Shown here in pieces: positions 13,880 to 13,889 of a DNA stretch of 13,889 bases. A program made the translations under genes and the position numbers. Source of the stretch: Bacteroidota bacterium (GTDB taxonomy: Bacteria > Bacteroidota > Bacteroidia > Flavobacteriales_F > PHOS-HE28); the NCBI GenBank assembly GCA_023430325.1, contig JAEZAU010000077.1, positions 1 to 13,889 of the forward strand, in the 5' to 3' direction. The notes below the pieces were generated by a model, which did no database searches, was not told the origin of the DNA, and saw only the letters and a program-made list of their open reading frames with translations. Each line of letters begins with the position of its first letter. The stretch's first letter is position 1.

Positions 13880-13889
13880 ATGCGAACGA
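13880..13889 (+). CDS. Start of a gene running off the window
   Basis: ATGCGAACGA, encoding Met-Arg-Thr, lies at a fitting distance from the -7 box at 13854. Only ten bases are visible, so the product cannot be stated and the start itself is inferred from the promoter position. Confidence 0.35.

Noticed and set aside
1..13889. Search for an insertion sequence or transposase that could move the repeats
   Set aside because: No reading frame resembles a transposase, RAYT or recombinase within the window. Any such driver would have to be elsewhere.

Overview
The window looks like a chromosomal segment of a fairly GC-rich member of the Bacteroidota, probably Flavobacteriales. Three things point there. 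Several gene starts carry the TAnnTTTG promoter -7 box typical of this phylum. Shine-Dalgarno sites are almost absent. The gene set is also typical: a LytS/LytTR pair, ETF beta/alpha, a DUF151-UVR nuclease, a CNT nucleoside transporter with a signal peptide, and lipoproteins with an LSSC or FASC lipobox. The genus cannot be named from this sequence. I see no phage, IS transposase, CRISPR array, tRNA or rRNA.

Layout. 1-222 holds intergenic repeats. 223-2135 (minus) is a two-gene operon: a LytS-type histidine kinase followed by a LytTR response regulator, with a 4-nt overlap and a strong hairpin just before the kinase start. 2344-5946 (minus) reads clc, then thyA, then folA (4-nt overlap), then an uncharacterised lipoprotein gene. 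6151-7377 (plus) is an AI-2E/PerM-family exporter that diverges from clc. 7378-7660 is a convergent gap filled by a composite repeat. 7661-11557 (minus) reads etfB, etfA, DUF151-UVR nuclease, CNT nucleoside transporter. 11759-13472 (plus) is a small lipoprotein with two C-terminal membrane segments, then a YihY/BrkB-family membrane protein. 13473-13879 is a 407-nt gene-free stretch of heptad arrays, repeats and a palindrome, followed by the first codons of a further plus-strand gene.

Functionally this is mostly housekeeping. ThyA and FolA supply dTMP and recycle dihydrofolate. The CNT transporter imports nucleosides. EtfBA carries electrons from acyl-CoA and related dehydrogenases. The membrane genes handle anion/proton exchange, small-molecule export and unknown envelope tasks. 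LytS/LytTR is the only dedicated regulator.

The least explained material is non-coding. Two related repeat families, here called F1 and F2, occur three times as a head-to-head pair (F1 reversed, 45-113 bp spacer, F2 forward), always beyond gene 3' ends. Each fully visible copy has a variable core that differs in sequence; most cores can still form a hairpin inside conserved flanks. Seven-base periodic tracts and a MITE-like palindrome lie in or beside them. This is the best candidate in the window for an under-described element. F1 resembles, from memory, repeats widespread in flavobacterial genomes, so it may be known as sequence but not as function.
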